Source: Myxococcus stipitatus
GTDB taxonomy: Bacteria; Myxococcota; Myxococcia; Myxococcales; Myxococcaceae
Assembly: GCF_021412625.1 (NCBI RefSeq)
Contig: NZ_JAKCFI010000013.1
Location: 62,001-126,000, forward strand
DNA length: 64,000 bases
Direction of reading: 5' to 3'
In this document: piece after piece, positions 1 through 8,273 of the stretch
How the letters are laid out: every line of letters starts with the position of its first letter
How positions within the stretch are numbered: the first letter of the stretch is position 1
Made by a program: the position numbers and the translations under genes
The notes under the pieces: generated by a model
Database searches by the model: none
What the model was told of the DNA's origin: nothing
The model's input: the letters and a program-made list of their open reading frames with translations, nothing else

Positions 1-405
1 GCCCGGCCTCCCCGCGGTGCGGAGGCGATAGGGGATGGCGTCGTCCTTCACCGTCACGTCGGCGGTGACGTCGAAGTGGAGGTACGCGGAGGCGGCCAGG
101 CCCGGGTCGATCTGATAGTCGATGAGCCGCAGCAGCTCCGTCACCGAGCGGCGCTGGGTGGCGGTGTCCAGGTAGGCCTCGTTGGCCACGCGGTCCTGGT
201 AGTAGCTCAGGATGTCGGCCACGTAGGCGAACAGCTCGATGAGGACGACGCCGAAGTCGCTCTCGCCGCGGTCCGTCCACTGCGGCAGCCGCAGTGGAAT
301 CTGGTTCAGCATGGCCTGGCGGAAGCCTTCGTAGTCCTTGGTGACGTAGTCGATGACCTTCTGCCGTCCGACGGTGGTGAGGGTGGGAGGAGTCGGCGGT
401 GCCAT
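1..405 (-). CDS. eCIS baseplate protein, J/Afp12-like (3' part cut by window edge)
   Basis: The first 135 codons of a gene running off the left edge. The visible residues (MAPPTPPTLTTVGRQKVIDY, later LIELFAYVADILSYYQDRVA and NEAYLDTATQRRSV) match the N-terminus of the 'putative baseplate assembly protein' family of contractile injection systems, related to phage gpJ/gp6, which forms the wedge around the hub. The ATG lies one base after the stop of the hub gene, so it is the downstream partner in the same operon. The full protein is normally 600-1000 residues or more, so most is missing here only because of the window. Family assignment is from motif recognition; whether it is the Afp11 or Afp12 equivalent cannot be decided from this fragment. 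Confidence 0.82.
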   Translation of the reverse strand, partial: MAPPTPPTLTTVGRQKVIDYVTKDYEGFRQAMLNQIPLRLPQWTDRGESDFGVVLIELFAYVADILSYYQDRVANEAYLDTATQRRSVTELLRLIDYQIDPGLAASAYLHFDVTADVTVKDDAIPYRLRTAGRPG

Positions 406-406
406 G

Positions 407-1594
407 TCAGATGCCTCCGAAGGCGCTTCCAGATGGCGGCAGTACGCGGCTGCCGGACGAGGAGCCCTCGCCATCCCCGCGCGAGGACGTGATGGCCAGG
501 GGGCGGGGAGGGGCCTGGAACCGCTCGCCGCCGGTGAGGCCCAGGCCGTTGCGGCGGGCCTCGAAGTGCTGGGTGTAGCCGTCCAGCGTGAAGTCATGGC
601 GGACGCGCGTCACGTAGTAGAGGCCGCTGTAGCGCTCGCCCACGCCCTTGAGCGTCACCAGCCGGCCGGAGCGCAGCACGGCCCGGTAGATGCCGCCCTC
701 GAGCATCCCCTCCACCCGGACGAACTGGCTGGCCGGGCCGTAGGCGCCGCGCAGCCGCGCCCGCATCTCCTCGCGGGACGAGGAGGGCTGGAGGCGCAGC
801 AGCTGGCGTCCGTCGGGCAGGCTCGCGCGCAGGGCGGCCAGGGATTGCCGGCCCAGCGGGCGCTCCGCGAGCGCCCCCAGCGTCTCTGTCTCCGCGCGCT
901 TCTCCAGCGGGTCCACGCGACGCAGCTCGGTGACGGTGGCCGGCGTGCCGTCCACGTGGACCCTGAGCGACGCGAGGTTGGTCTCCTCCCCGAACTGCAC
1001 GGCCAGCAGCTTCTGCGGCGGGGCCTGGAGGTTGGCGGAGCGGAAGTAGCCCTTGCCGCCACGCACCCGGCACTCGAAGCCGTTGCGGGCGGCCAGGCGG
1101 CGCAGGAAGCGGATGTCCGTCTCGCACTGGAGGATGGTGGAGACCGCCTCGGCGTGCTGGACGACGGTGTCCTCCACCTCGTAGCCCAGGCCGTACGAGG
1201 AGAAGATGTCGCGGGCGATCTCATGGTCCTTCTTGTTGGCCCAGGCGCGTTGCTTCTCCTCCAGGTCCATCTTCGACGACAGGTCCAACCCGGAGACCTC
1301 GAGGTAGGGCTCCTGTTCGGCGCCGAAGCCCAGCTCCACGTGGGTGATGAGCCCGTCCACCAACGTCTGGGTGTCATCGGGATAGCCGGCCTCCACGCGC
1401 AGCCGCTTCCACACCTGGAAGCGGGGGTCGTCCACGTGGCTCCAGACGCCGTCGGCGCGGGGCACGAGCGCCAGTCGCAGGCGGAAGACGTCGGCCTCCT
1501 GGAGCGACTCCTCCACCTCCAGCTGGACGATGTCCGGGACCAGGTCGTCCTGGGGCTCGCCGTCGATGGCGATATTGACGACCTCGTTGATCAC
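407..1594 (-). CDS. eCIS tail hub protein (phage late control D / VgrG N-terminal-like)
   Basis: A 395-residue protein of the GpD/gp27-type hub fold that forms the trimeric centre of the baseplate and threads tube to spike. Typical segments are VPDIVQLEVEESLQEADVFR near the start, a central DIFSSYGLGYEV and ILQCETDIRFLRRLAARNGF motif, and a late GLYYVTRVRHDFTLDGYTQ strand pair. The C-terminus is a short Ser/Gly/Pro tail and there is no OB-fold/spike extension, unlike full VgrG or Afp8, so the spike must be another gene outside the window. The start is GTG, sharing GTGA with the stop of the LysM gene, which implies translational coupling. Confident in family, less in the exact Afp numbering. 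Confidence 0.88.
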   Translation of the reverse strand: MINEVVNIAIDGEPQDDLVPDIVQLEVEESLQEADVFRLRLALVPRADGVWSHVDDPRFQVWKRLRVEAGYPDDTQTLVDGLITHVELGFGAEQEPYLEVSGLDLSSKMDLEEKQRAWANKKDHEIARDIFSSYGLGYEVEDTVVQHAEAVSTILQCETDIRFLRRLAARNGFECRVRGGKGYFRSANLQAPPQKLLAVQFGEETNLASLRVHVDGTPATVTELRRVDPLEKRAETETLGALAERPLGRQSLAALRASLPDGRQLLRLQPSSSREEMRARLRGAYGPASQFVRVEGMLEGGIYRAVLRSGRLVTLKGVGERYSGLYYVTRVRHDFTLDGYTQHFEARRNGLGLTGGERFQAPPRPLAITSSRGDGEGSSSGSRVLPPSGSAFGGI

Positions 1595-1881
1595 GGCCCG
1601 AGCACCTGGTTGGCGGGCACCCGGATGCGCTGGCCGGGACGCAGCAGCTCGAAGGGGTTGAGCACGCCCGGGTTGGCGTCCAACAGCAGCCAGTACTTCT
1701 TCGGGTCTCCGTAGAAGCGGTGCGCCAGGTGGTCGAGTCGCTCGCCCTCCAGCACCACGTATTCGAGCACGCCCGGGGGCGGGGCGATGCGGCGCGGGGC
1801 GAGCACGCGCGGGTGCTCACCCTGGCCATTGATGGGCTCGATGACCTCCGTCCCGGTGTAGCGAGAACCCTGATAGCGCAT
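1591..1881 (-). CDS. LysM-domain eCIS adaptor protein
   Basis: A 96-residue protein that is mostly one LysM domain: EYVVLEGERLDHLAHRFYGD, then WLLLDANPGVLNPFELLRPG and a final IRVPA. In AFP/PVC particles the LysM domain belongs to Afp7/Pvc7, the adaptor between inner tube and hub; related small LysM proteins (gpX, gp53) do the same in phage tails. Here LysM is a stand-alone gene directly after the CIS tube gene, so the Afp7 architecture is split in two. There is no signal peptide, which fits a structural role inside the particle rather than cell-wall binding. It overlaps the hub start by 4 bases. Confidence 0.85.
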   Translation of the reverse strand: MRYQGSRYTGTEVIEPINGQGEHPRVLAPRRIAPPPGVLEYVVLEGERLDHLAHRFYGDPKKYWLLLDANPGVLNPFELLRPGQRIRVPANQVLGP

Positions 1882-1891
1882 GGTCGGGGGC

Positions 1892-2557
1892 CTATCCGAT
1901 GTTCGTCACGGCCCGGGGCAGGTCCGGGGCGTTGAGCAGGTTGAGGGCGGCGAGGGCTTCGCGCTGGGCCTGGGTGATGCTGTAGACGGGGTTGTTGTCG
2001 CCAATCACTTGCAGGCTCACCCCGACGGTGACGCGCGTGGGGTTGAGGTGGGGGTTGTATTCCACCTCCTGGATGTCCAACTGCGTGAGGCGCACCGGAT
2101 AGATGCGCTGCCGGCCCCAGACGAAGATGAGCACCGGCGTGCTGGTGCGGTTGCCGAAGCCGAAGCCGGTGGACAGCCCCAGCCGGCCCGCGAAGAACGA
2201 CTCCGAGCGCGGGGTGATCATCAGCTCCAGCGCGGAGAGCGCGGGCAGCACGCCGAACTCGCCGGCGATGGGGTCCCCCGTCTCCAGGGCGTCCGTGGCG
2301 TCGAGCCGGATGTCCATGGAGATGGTCTCCGGCACGGCGAACGTCGTCTGCGCCTGCCCCAGGGCCTGGTCCGCGGGGGTGTGCTCCTCGGTGCCTCGGA
2401 AGGTGTGGGACTCCTGGATGTGGGCGCTCTTGCGCCGGCTGAGTCGCTCCGGGTTGAACTGGAAGGGGACGATGAGCGGCGGGACGGAGAGCAGGTTCGA
2501 GTCGACGAACGCGCCCTTGAGCAGCTTCGGCTGATGGGTGAGTCCGCTGGCGGCCAT
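1892..2557 (-). CDS. CIS tube-type protein (Afp7/Pvc7 N-terminal domain equivalent)
   Basis: A 221-residue protein starting MAASGLTHQPKLLKGAFV. Features matching the contractile injection system tube protein family are VPFQFNPERLSRRKSAHIQE, a VPETISMDIRLDATDALETG segment, TPVLIFVWGRQRIYPVRLTQ, and NPTRVTVGVSLQVI near the end. In Afp7/Pvc7 this domain caps the tube at the baseplate. I chose the ATG at 2557 because it shares TGATG with the upstream stop and conservation begins there; the same frame can be read open far upstream, but that part is Arg/Pro/Ala-rich shadow sequence overlapping two other genes. The gap to the LysM gene is 10 bases. Confidence 0.85.
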   Translation of the reverse strand: MAASGLTHQPKLLKGAFVDSNLLSVPPLIVPFQFNPERLSRRKSAHIQESHTFRGTEEHTPADQALGQAQTTFAVPETISMDIRLDATDALETGDPIAGEFGVLPALSALELMITPRSESFFAGRLGLSTGFGFGNRTSTPVLIFVWGRQRIYPVRLTQLDIQEVEYNPHLNPTRVTVGVSLQVIGDNNPVYSITQAQREALAALNLLNAPDLPRAVTNIG

Positions 2558-2814
2558 CAGTACCTCCCTCCGCGAAGCCGCAGGGCCTCGAGCACGGCGT
2601 CCGCGAGCGCGCCCGCGAGCTCTCCGTCGTCCGGATTGCGCGAGGACAGCCTCAAGGGCGGCAGCATCAGTGTGTCGATGCGGCCCTCGCCCAGCCGCTC
2701 CTGGCCCTGTCGCTCGGCCACCAGGCGCAGCGCCCGGTGGGTGATGGCGCGGGCCCGCTCGGGCTGGACGTCCAGGCCCTCGAAGCTGACGGTGGCGCGC
2801 TGGATGACGGGCAT
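2557..2814 (-). CDS. Small eCIS-operon protein, function unknown
   Basis: An 85-residue protein (MPVIQRATVSFEGLDVQPER ... ADAVLEALRLRGGRY). It lies between the disordered protein and the tube adaptor, with a 3-base gap upstream and a TGATG overlap downstream, and codon bias is normal, so it is a real gene. By position it corresponds to the small Afp6/Pvc6 slot between tube and LysM genes, but I cannot show homology. An N-terminal beta-strand-like half (VSFEGLDV) is followed by amphipathic helical sequence with repeated RA/AL pattern. There is no signal peptide or membrane helix. The function is not inferred beyond being part of the injection-system operon. Confidence 0.7.
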   Translation of the reverse strand: MPVIQRATVSFEGLDVQPERARAITHRALRLVAERQGQERLGEGRIDTLMLPPLRLSSRNPDDGELAGALADAVLEALRLRGGRY

Positions 2815-2817
2815 GGT

Positions 2818-3786
2818 TCACAGCCTCCCCAGGTAGCGGCGGGTGGCGGTCTGCCACGCGCCGGAGGACGCGCGTCGCGGCTCGGACCGGGGGCTCGGCG
2901 CCGCGGGTGGCGCGTGTTGCGCCGGGACGACCCGGACCTCCAGGTTGCCGATGACGAGCTCCGGTGCCCGACTGGCGCCGCGCTCTCCGGACGCGCGCGA
3001 GGGACGTTGCCCCGCCTGGACCGCGGGCCCGGCGCCGGATGGCGCGAGTGGGGGCTGGGGCGCGGCTGGAACAGGCGCTGGCTCGTGGGAGGGAGCCGCC
3101 TCCGGGAATGGGGGCGGGTGGCTCAGCCGCAGTCGTTGGGCGAGCTCTCGCCAATGCTCCTCTCGCGAGGACCTCCCGCCAGGCGCGGCGCCGTCGTGGG
3201 CCTCCGAGCGCTCGACGTCGGCCCGACCTGGAGCCGCGGGCCGTGGGCCTTCCGAGGGAGGCCTCGCGGGGATGCTCCCGGACTGGACGACGCGGATGTC
3301 CGCGTCTCGGAGCGGGGCGGTGGGAGGCGCCGCGAACGCGGGCGCGCGCGGCGTCCCATTCGCGCCCTGGAGACCGTGCGAGCCGGGCCCGTTCCGATGC
3401 TGAGGTGTCCCGCCCGTGTCCGCCAGGGAGTCGGCGCGCGAGGCCGCGTCGCGCTGGCCGCGCGGCCCATGCGCCACGGCTTCGACGCCCCCGGGAGATG
3501 ACGCCGCGTGGGCATCACCGCTTCGCGGGAAGGGGAGGCTGGCTGCCTCCGACGACGAGCCGGGGCTTGTCGCCGTGGCGCGGGGCTCGCCGGCGCTGGA
3601 GGCGAACGGGTCGTCCAAGGCCGCGTGCTCCGGGAGGGGCCGGGCATCGGCGACGGCGGACGCGGTGCCAGGAGCCTCCGCTGGCGCATGTGCCCCGGAC
3701 GGGCCTCGTGAGGCCAGGCTCCCCAGGGGGCGGGTCCCCGATGCGAGCAGTCTTTGAAGGAATCGCGCCACAGTGCCCTCGCTCAC
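2818..3786 (-). CDS. Disordered Pro/Ala/Ser-rich eCIS-operon protein
   Basis: A 322-residue protein starting at a GTG that overlaps the previous stop by 4 bases (MSEGTVARFLQRLLASGTRP). Only the first ~15 residues look helical; most of the rest is low-complexity Pro/Ala/Ser/Gly/Arg sequence with no predicted fold. A short hydrophobic strand-like motif near the C-terminus (ELVIGNLEVRVV, about residues 270-285) is the one conserved-looking segment; similar 'IGxxEVRVV' motifs occur in poorly characterised proteins of other phage-tail-like loci (my recollection, to be checked). It could be a flexible linker, a recruitment factor or a membrane-facing anchor. Longer in-frame upstream reading is shadow of the baseplate gene. 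Confidence 0.65.
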   Translation of the reverse strand: MSEGTVARFLQRLLASGTRPLGSLASRGPSGAHAPAEAPGTASAVADARPLPEHAALDDPFASSAGEPRATATSPGSSSEAASLPFPRSGDAHAASSPGGVEAVAHGPRGQRDAASRADSLADTGGTPQHRNGPGSHGLQGANGTPRAPAFAAPPTAPLRDADIRVVQSGSIPARPPSEGPRPAAPGRADVERSEAHDGAAPGGRSSREEHWRELAQRLRLSHPPPFPEAAPSHEPAPVPAAPQPPLAPSGAGPAVQAGQRPSRASGERGASRAPELVIGNLEVRVVPAQHAPPAAPSPRSEPRRASSGAWQTATRRYLGRL

Positions 3787-4652
3787 TCCAGGCTCGTCAC
3801 GCCCGCCGCCATGTCCAGCTCCGCGCTCAGCAGCCGCACCCAGTGCCGCCGTCGCTCGCGCGGCATCCCCAGGATCTCCCCCAGGGGCCAGTGGTAGTGG
3901 AGGCTCAGCAGATGCACCGAGCGGTCGAAGTCGCGTCGCCGCTGGGAGAGCTCCGCCAGCAGCGAGGCGCCCGCGTCGAACCCGGTGGAGAACGGCTGCC
4001 CGCACTCGGGGCAGGTCGCCTCGATGGTGCCCTCCACGCGGGGCGAGGCGCGCTCCATCGCCGCGTCGATGCGCTCGAGGGACTCGGCCGACAGCGTGAC
4101 CACCACGCGCTCGACGTCGGAGGCCTGTCCGTCGATGTCGAGGATGCACCGCGACAGCAGCGCCCGCTCGGGATCCTCGGTGAGACCGGCCTCCTCCACG
4201 TCGCCGAGGTGGGGCAGGCGGAAGCCCACCTCCCGGGCCTCCGGGCCGTCCAGCCGCACCACGTAGCGTGGCTGCTGGGGCCGCGCCTCCACGGGCAGCT
4301 GTCCCAGGTCGAAGTCCACGTCCATCCTCGCCCCGCAGGTCGGGCTGGGGCAGGCGAGGACGCGCTCCACCCTGTCGCCGAACGTCAGCTGGTGGAGGCG
4401 CAGCGCCAGGTAGTCGCCGTCCGCGATGGGCAGCGCGCGGATCATCCGCCGACTCACCTTGTAGGGCCCGATGCGCTTCACGCACCGGGCCAGGAGCGAG
4501 ACGAGCACCGACGCCTGGGGGACGTGGGGCGGCAGCGTGTAGAGCCACTCCTCGTCCACCCCGTGGAGCGGCCGGAGGACTCCCTGTCGCTGACATCCAC
4601 CCCGCCGGTCCAGCCAACCACCGGGCAGTGTGTAGGAGGCCTCGGGGGACAT
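3783..4652 (-). CDS. T4-type baseplate protein with zinc-ribbon cysteines
   Basis: A 289-residue protein starting MSPEASYTLPGGWLD. It resembles the 'T4 bacteriophage base plate protein' family found in eCIS operons. Two Cys pairs, CPSPTCG (about residue 116) and CPECG (about residue 212), could bind one zinc. Other typical segments are VSLLARCVKRIGPY and a C-terminal LHYHWPLGEILGMPRERR. The C-terminal 'WPxxEIxxMPxxRR' region is also seen in chaperones that help load baseplate or tape-measure proteins, so an assembly role rather than a structural one is possible. The start shares TGATG with the tube stop. Confidence 0.75.
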   Translation of the reverse strand: MSPEASYTLPGGWLDRRGGCQRQGVLRPLHGVDEEWLYTLPPHVPQASVLVSLLARCVKRIGPYKVSRRMIRALPIADGDYLALRLHQLTFGDRVERVLACPSPTCGARMDVDFDLGQLPVEARPQQPRYVVRLDGPEAREVGFRLPHLGDVEEAGLTEDPERALLSRCILDIDGQASDVERVVVTLSAESLERIDAAMERASPRVEGTIEATCPECGQPFSTGFDAGASLLAELSQRRRDFDRSVHLLSLHYHWPLGEILGMPRERRRHWVRLLSAELDMAAGVTSLE

Positions 4653-5152
4653 CAGGCTTCCGTGGGCTCGGTCACCGATGTGTCGCGCTCCCACCCCTCG
4701 TTCTCCAGCTTGAGGGTCTGGATGGCCACCGCGTTGGCGCTGGCATCCAGGTCCGGCAGGGCCTGGTACTCGGAGACCCAGCAGCGGAAGAGGTTGTACG
4801 AGTGCACGCGCTGCCCGGCTTCGTTGAAGACGTCGATGCTGATGTTCTTGCGGAAGTTCTTCAGCGAGCCGGCGGCATCCCCCTGGTAGTTGTGGACCAG
4901 GCTGGCCCAGGCCTCGAAGGTGGTGTCGTGCGTCAGCCCCGCCTCCAAGGTGACGGCCGCGTAGGTCGTCTTGCCGGGGAGCTGGCGGCTGGTGCTGGGA
5001 TCTCCCCCCTCTCGCCAGGGGGTGACCTCGGTCGTGCGCTTGAGGGCGCTGACCTTGCTGACGCCTGCGACGTACTGGCCGTCCACCCTCACGCGGAACT
5101 TGAAGTTGCGGTACGGGTCGAAGCGGTGGGTATTGACCGTGAACTTGGCCAT
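4652..5152 (-). CDS. eCIS inner tube protein (T4 gp19-like)
   Basis: A 166-residue phage tail tube protein. Landmarks are DPYRNFKFRVRVDGQYVAGV, SALKRTTEVTPWREGG, LPGKTTYAAVTLEAGLTHDT, FEAWASLV and a terminal IQTLKLENEGWERD. The family stacks as hexamers into the rigid inner tube that carries cargo and is driven out by sheath contraction. Length is normal for Afp1/Afp5-type tubes, and only one tube gene is visible where AFP has two. It follows the sheath gene by 27 bases, the usual sheath-tube pairing. Confidence 0.93.
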   Translation of the reverse strand: MAKFTVNTHRFDPYRNFKFRVRVDGQYVAGVSKVSALKRTTEVTPWREGGDPSTSRQLPGKTTYAAVTLEAGLTHDTTFEAWASLVHNYQGDAAGSLKNFRKNISIDVFNEAGQRVHSYNLFRCWVSEYQALPDLDASANAVAIQTLKLENEGWERDTSVTEPTEA

Positions 5153-5179
5153 CGCGACTGTCCCTCACTCTCTTGGCGC

Positions 5180-7060
5180 CTACGCGGCGGTCTGGTCCGT
5201 CTTCTGGCTGATCCTCAGCACCACGAACTCGGCGGGTCGCAGCGGCGCGAAGCCCACCAGCACCGTGACGACGCCCGCGTTGACCTGGTCCTGGGGGTTG
5301 GTGTCCCGGTCGCACTTCACGAAGAAGGCCTGCGAGGCCGTGCTGCCCTGGAAGGCCCCCGCGCGGAACTGCGTCATCATGAAGGCGTTGATGTTGAGCC
5401 GCAGGCTGGACCAGAGCTCCTCGTCATTGGGCTCGAAGACCGCCCACTGGATGCCGTTGTAGATGCTGCGCTCCAGGAAGATGGCCAGGCGCCGGACGGG
5501 GATGTAGCGGTACTCCGGGTCGGACTGGGTCGCCAGGGTGCGCGCTCCCCAGATGACGATGCCCGAGGATGGAAAGAAGCGCAGGGCGTTGACGCCGAAG
5601 GGGTTGAGCACGTCCTGCTCGGTGTCGGTGAGCTGCTTCGTCAGCCCCACCGCGCCCACCACGTTGGCCTCCGTGCCGGCCGGGGCCTTCCAGACGCCGC
5701 GGCGCGCGTCCGTGCGCGCATACTGTCCGGCGACGAAGCCCGAGGGCGGAATGGGGATGGGGTCCGCGGAGGCCCCGGTGGGGTCCACCATCGTCAGCCA
5801 GGGGAAGTACACCGCTCCGTAGGAGCTCTTCACCGTGAGGCTGTTGGTGAAGGACTGCGCCGCCTCCTTGGTGTCCACGGTGGCGAGCATGTCTCCCACG
5901 AAGAAGCAGTCCATGCGCTGCTGGCAGTAGGCGGTGCCCGCCTCCACCACGGCCTTGGAGCCGATGCCGGGGATGGCGAGGATGTTCACGTCCTGCACCG
6001 GGTCCAGCATCGACAGGGCGCCGAGGAAGTCGCCGTCCTGGGGCGTCAGGCCATCATTGCCCAGGGTGACGGCGAGCGTGGCGCCGCCCACCACGCCGTC
6101 GCCGAGCAGGAAGGTGCCCGTCGCCGGGCGCAGCACCGCGGCCCCGGTGGTCTCCGCGCCGCCATTGGCGGTGCCCAGCTTCAGGAACGAGGCGGCGTCG
6201 GCGGCCGAGGCGTCACTGGAGACTTTCACCGAGGACTGCTTCCCCGTGGCGCCAGAGCTCAGGACGTAGGCGCCTCCGGAGAAGGCGCAGGTGAAGCCGC
6301 TGAAGGCCTCCGCCTTGGTGCTGGCGCGTTGGCGGGGGAGGGCATGCACCGCGTTCGAGATGGCGGTGGCGATCTCCGCGCCGGTGGTCACCGGGTCGGC
6401 CAGGGTGAGGGTCTGCGGCCCGTCGCCGTCGATGTCGACGACGAGCTTGCGCTTGCCCGCGGGCAGCGACGTGGCGGGGCTGGCGCCGCTGGTGCTGGTG
6501 CCCGCAAGGGTCGACTCGTTGGCCGTGTCCGCCTTGACCTTGACGTGACGGGAGCGGGCGTTGACGACGTTCGCGACGAAGTTCGTGGCGGTGGGGACGA
6601 TGCTCAGGTTGTCGAACACCTCCACGACGGACCCGGCCTTGCGGATGGAGAGCTTGAACTCGTCTCCCGGGTCCAGCGTCCCGTTGGCGACGACGACCTC
6701 CAGGTCGTTGCCCCACTTGCCGGCGCTGGTGGCCGTCACGGTGAGTGTCTTCGCGGGCGCGCCCTTTCGGTCCCCGATGACGACCTCCGCCGTCCCCGCA
6801 TCGCGGGCGACGCGCAGGACGTAGAGGCGCTTGCCGCCGTTGTCGAAGTACTTGAGCGCGGAGTGGGCCAGGTAGCTGTCATCGAGGAAGCCCCCGTAGG
6901 TGGCCTGGAACTCGATGAAGCTGGTGACCATGACGGCCCGGTCCAGGGGGCCCTTCTCCGCCTTCCCGATGAACGCCGTGGTCGATGTGCTCACTCCCTC
7001 GAGGGGGCGGACTCCGCTCGACATCTCTTCCACATAGACACCTGGATGCAGCCGCTCCAT
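5180..7060 (-). CDS. eCIS contractile tail sheath protein
   Basis: A 626-residue tail sheath protein and the first gene of the minus-strand operon. The N-terminus has the classic MERLHPGVYVEEMSSGVRPL, the middle a DVNILAIPGIGSKAVVEAGT segment, and the C-terminus the conserved NVVGAVGLTKQLTDTEQDVL, NALRFFPSSGIVIWGARTLA and YIPVRRLAIFLERSIYNGIQ. The family stores the energy for contraction. At 626 residues it is long for the family; the excess lies in residues ~130-330, a Ser/Thr/Ala/Gly-rich beta domain likely exposed on the particle surface. A GAGGAG ribosome site lies about 10 bases before the ATG. Only one sheath gene is visible, unlike AFP with three. Confidence 0.95.
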   Translation of the reverse strand: MERLHPGVYVEEMSSGVRPLEGVSTSTTAFIGKAEKGPLDRAVMVTSFIEFQATYGGFLDDSYLAHSALKYFDNGGKRLYVLRVARDAGTAEVVIGDRKGAPAKTLTVTATSAGKWGNDLEVVVANGTLDPGDEFKLSIRKAGSVVEVFDNLSIVPTATNFVANVVNARSRHVKVKADTANESTLAGTSTSGASPATSLPAGKRKLVVDIDGDGPQTLTLADPVTTGAEIATAISNAVHALPRQRASTKAEAFSGFTCAFSGGAYVLSSGATGKQSSVKVSSDASAADAASFLKLGTANGGAETTGAAVLRPATGTFLLGDGVVGGATLAVTLGNDGLTPQDGDFLGALSMLDPVQDVNILAIPGIGSKAVVEAGTAYCQQRMDCFFVGDMLATVDTKEAAQSFTNSLTVKSSYGAVYFPWLTMVDPTGASADPIPIPPSGFVAGQYARTDARRGVWKAPAGTEANVVGAVGLTKQLTDTEQDVLNPFGVNALRFFPSSGIVIWGARTLATQSDPEYRYIPVRRLAIFLERSIYNGIQWAVFEPNDEELWSSLRLNINAFMMTQFRAGAFQGSTASQAFFVKCDRDTNPQDQVNAGVVTVLVGFAPLRPAEFVVLRISQKTDQTAA

Positions 7061-7658
7061 GGCTCTCCTCGCTTCCGTGGCTCACACCCGATGAGCTGCC
7101 CCCGCAATGCCTCTCCGCTCAGGCCCACGGCGACCGTGGAGCTCCCTCGTCACGAATAGACATCCGGGACTCCCGCCGGGTTGCGGGGTCGGTCCTTCGG
7201 CCCATCTGGCTCCAATGATGTCGGGGAACGAGGCCACTCCCGGCGCCAGCGGCATGGATGCATGCATGGCTTCCCCCTCTGCCTTGGTGGTGACGCTTCC
7301 GTCGTCTGCGTGTGTTCACGACGGGTGAATCAGAACTGAAACACGTCCAGCGGCGTAATTGCAAGCAGTACTTCGAGGCGGAGCCGGGCTGAAACAGCTG
7401 ACGCGACGCGACAGGTCGGAAGGCATGTCACGTCGTGCTCGTCCGCAGACGTCTTTCATGTCGTCTACAACGCCCTGGCCCGACATCCTTGAGAAGGATT
7501 TCGACGAGGCCCGTCTGGTGTCAGCGATGAAATCCAGTCAGGCGGTGTCTCAGGGTGGGAAGGCGTGGGGCAACCTGCGCTGGGGTGTCCGGGAGAGGCC
7601 CTCGGCGCTTGGGGGCTTCATCATTGGTCATACTTCAGCGGTACGCAGGCGTGCGGGC
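7061..7658. other. Non-coding region upstream of the eCIS operon
   Basis: About 600 bases without a convincing gene; the open frames here are Arg/Gly/Pro-rich shadows. It should hold the promoter of the sheath-led operon (reading left). The 7320-7370 stretch is less GC-rich than its surroundings (TGAATCAGAACTGAAACACG) and is a plausible promoter zone, but I cannot place -35/-10 elements with confidence. A short alternating stretch GGATGCATGCATGG lies at about 7255-7268. The right half runs into the tail of the 157-residue gene. Confidence 0.4.
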
Positions 7659-8132
7659 TCACTCCACCTTGGCGGGGGGCGCGGGCGTGGGGAACGCGAC
7701 GAGGGTGCTGGTCGCGAGGTCCTGGCAGGCCTGGGCCAGCCGCTGGGCGCGGTCGCCATTCGAGAGCTCGAGGTCTCCGAAGATGGCGCGGAACGCCAGC
7801 TCCACATCCGCGGTCCTCGCGGGTGCCCCGGCGGTCCCCGCGCCGAAGAGCTGGCCTTGGATGTACGCGGCCAGGGCGGAGGCCAGCTTCTGGGCCGCGG
7901 CATCAGCGGTTCCCGTCGAGAAGGCCGTGGCGACTTGGAGGCTGAGCTGGGGCCGGCGGACCTGGGCCGTGGTGCAGGGGATGCCATTGGCCTGTGCCAG
8001 GGAGAACCAGTTGGCGACCGCCGAGGCGAAGAGATCCGCTGACAGCGTGACGTTCGCCGGGAAGGTTCCGCCCGGCGGTGTCAGCCAGTCGAGCTCGAGC
8101 TGGGTCTTCAGTGTCTTGACCACCAAGGCCAT
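7659..8132 (-). CDS. Unknown 157-residue protein beside the eCIS
   Basis: I take the ATG at 8132 because AGGAG sits 7 bases upstream and the sequence from there has natural composition (MALVVKTLKTQLELDWLTPP), while the upstream in-frame extension looks like shadow. The body is Ala-rich and likely helical (ATAFSTGTADAAAQKLASAL, RAQRLAQACQDLATS), with a Pro-rich tail. There is no signal peptide or membrane segment. It lies between sheath and the divergent DUF4157 gene, 599 bases upstream of the sheath start and on the same strand, so it may be eCIS-related (accessory, chaperone or cargo adaptor), but it has its own transcript start region. I recognise no family. Confidence 0.6.
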   Translation of the reverse strand: MALVVKTLKTQLELDWLTPPGGTFPANVTLSADLFASAVANWFSLAQANGIPCTTAQVRRPQLSLQVATAFSTGTADAAAQKLASALAAYIQGQLFGAGTAGAPARTADVELAFRAIFGDLELSNGDRAQRLAQACQDLATSTLVAFPTPAPPAKVE

Positions 8133-8273
8133 GGGGAGCTCCTCTGGAGCGGTGTGTCTCGAGGGTATCAACGCTTCGGCATCGGCTCCATGGCATGCTC
8201 GCGAAGTGGGGCGCGTGGCCTGGAACCTTCGCGAGGTTCCTTTCGAGGTCGGGCGGACGAAAGAGGGTTGACG

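Noticed and set aside
1..7060. Minus-strand cluster as a prophage
   Set aside because: No capsid, terminase, portal, lysis or integrase genes; the tube, LysM, hub and baseplate set with DUF4157 is the eCIS pattern.
1..7060. Minus-strand cluster as a type VI secretion system
   Set aside because: No TssJLM membrane complex, TssB/C split sheath or Hcp; a single long sheath and a T4-type baseplate protein point to eCIS.
7255..7268. GGATGCATGCATGG as a repeat or binding site
   Set aside because: Short, single copy and not placed at a recognisable promoter.
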